From Synechococcaceae cyanobacterium RL_1_2 (GTDB lineage: Bacteria; Cyanobacteriota; Cyanobacteriia; Cyanobacteriales; JAAUPO01): a stretch of 6,698 nt of DNA. This document shows positions 6,533 through 6,698 of the stretch, one piece after another (position 1 is the first letter of the stretch; every line of letters starts with the position of its first letter). The stretch is from NCBI GenBank assembly GCA_012033095.1, contig JAAUPO010000132.1, forward strand, positions 1 through 6,698, in the 5' to 3' direction. The position numbers were made by a program, and so were the translations under genes. The notes beneath the pieces are model-generated. The model did no database searches. It saw only the letters and a program-made list of their open reading frames with translations, and was not told where the DNA came from.

Positions 6533-6698
6533 GAGACAAGCACATAACGGTCTAGTTGAGCCGCTACAGTCAATCTTTGGATCTGACCGATAGGTCTTGA
6601 TAAAGTCGGCTCCAACGTAGTGTTAGACGGCTTTGAGGGATGATGATTAGCGCAAAGGTGGTGTTATACTGAGATAGAGTGCAAGAAATCAAGATCTA

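Noticed and set aside
6540..6698. Possible promoter or RNA gene near the right edge (TTATACT at about 6663)
   Set aside because: No suitable -35 element at proper spacing and no tRNA-like cloverleaf was found; the downstream gene is outside the window.

Overview
The window looks like chromosomal DNA from a unicellular, chroococcalean-type cyanobacterium. Three things point there. A plastocyanin precursor (petE) is present. The cyanobacterial HIP1 octamer GCGATCGC occurs six times (1379, 2215, 3099, 4036, 4253 and 5181), where chance predicts far less than one. The two longest genes are a NifS-type cysteine desulfurase and a family-10-like glycoside hydrolase (GHL10/DUF187) of the kind usual in cyanobacteria. 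Intergenic DNA is AT-rich and unusually long. Only about 55-58% of the window is covered by genes, and several of those are broken. This fits a genome undergoing reduction (for example a symbiont or other decaying lineage) or a draft sequence with homopolymer errors. The sequence alone cannot separate the two.

Layout. 1-350: no gene; holds one copy of a dispersed repeat. 351-713 (-): small conserved-looking coiled-coil hypothetical protein. 714-1078: divergent intergenic region with a perfect 9-bp dyad. 1079-2248 (+): cysteine desulfurase split by two compensating single-base shifts. 2249-2885: non-coding, with a weak hairpin, a short tandem repeat and two further pieces of the dispersed repeat. 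2886-4693 (-): secreted GHL10 protein broken by three single-base shifts. 4694-5582: long intergenic region with a putative promoter, several inverted repeats, a doubtful 25-codon ORF and a clear rho-independent terminator for petE. 5583-5966 (-): intact petE. 5967-6301: nothing convincing. 6302-6532 (+): C-terminal remnant of an unrecognised gene with an internal stop. 6533-6698: nothing assignable.

The genes do not form an operon or pathway. They are separate units: thylakoid-lumen electron transport (petE), sulfur mobilisation for Fe-S clusters (nifS-like), an envelope or extracellular glycan-active protein (GHL10), and unknowns. The most notable pattern is that all five frame disruptions in the two large genes can be repaired by changing one homopolymer run by one base, while catalytic or hallmark residues are kept. 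I found no convincing novel multi-gene system.
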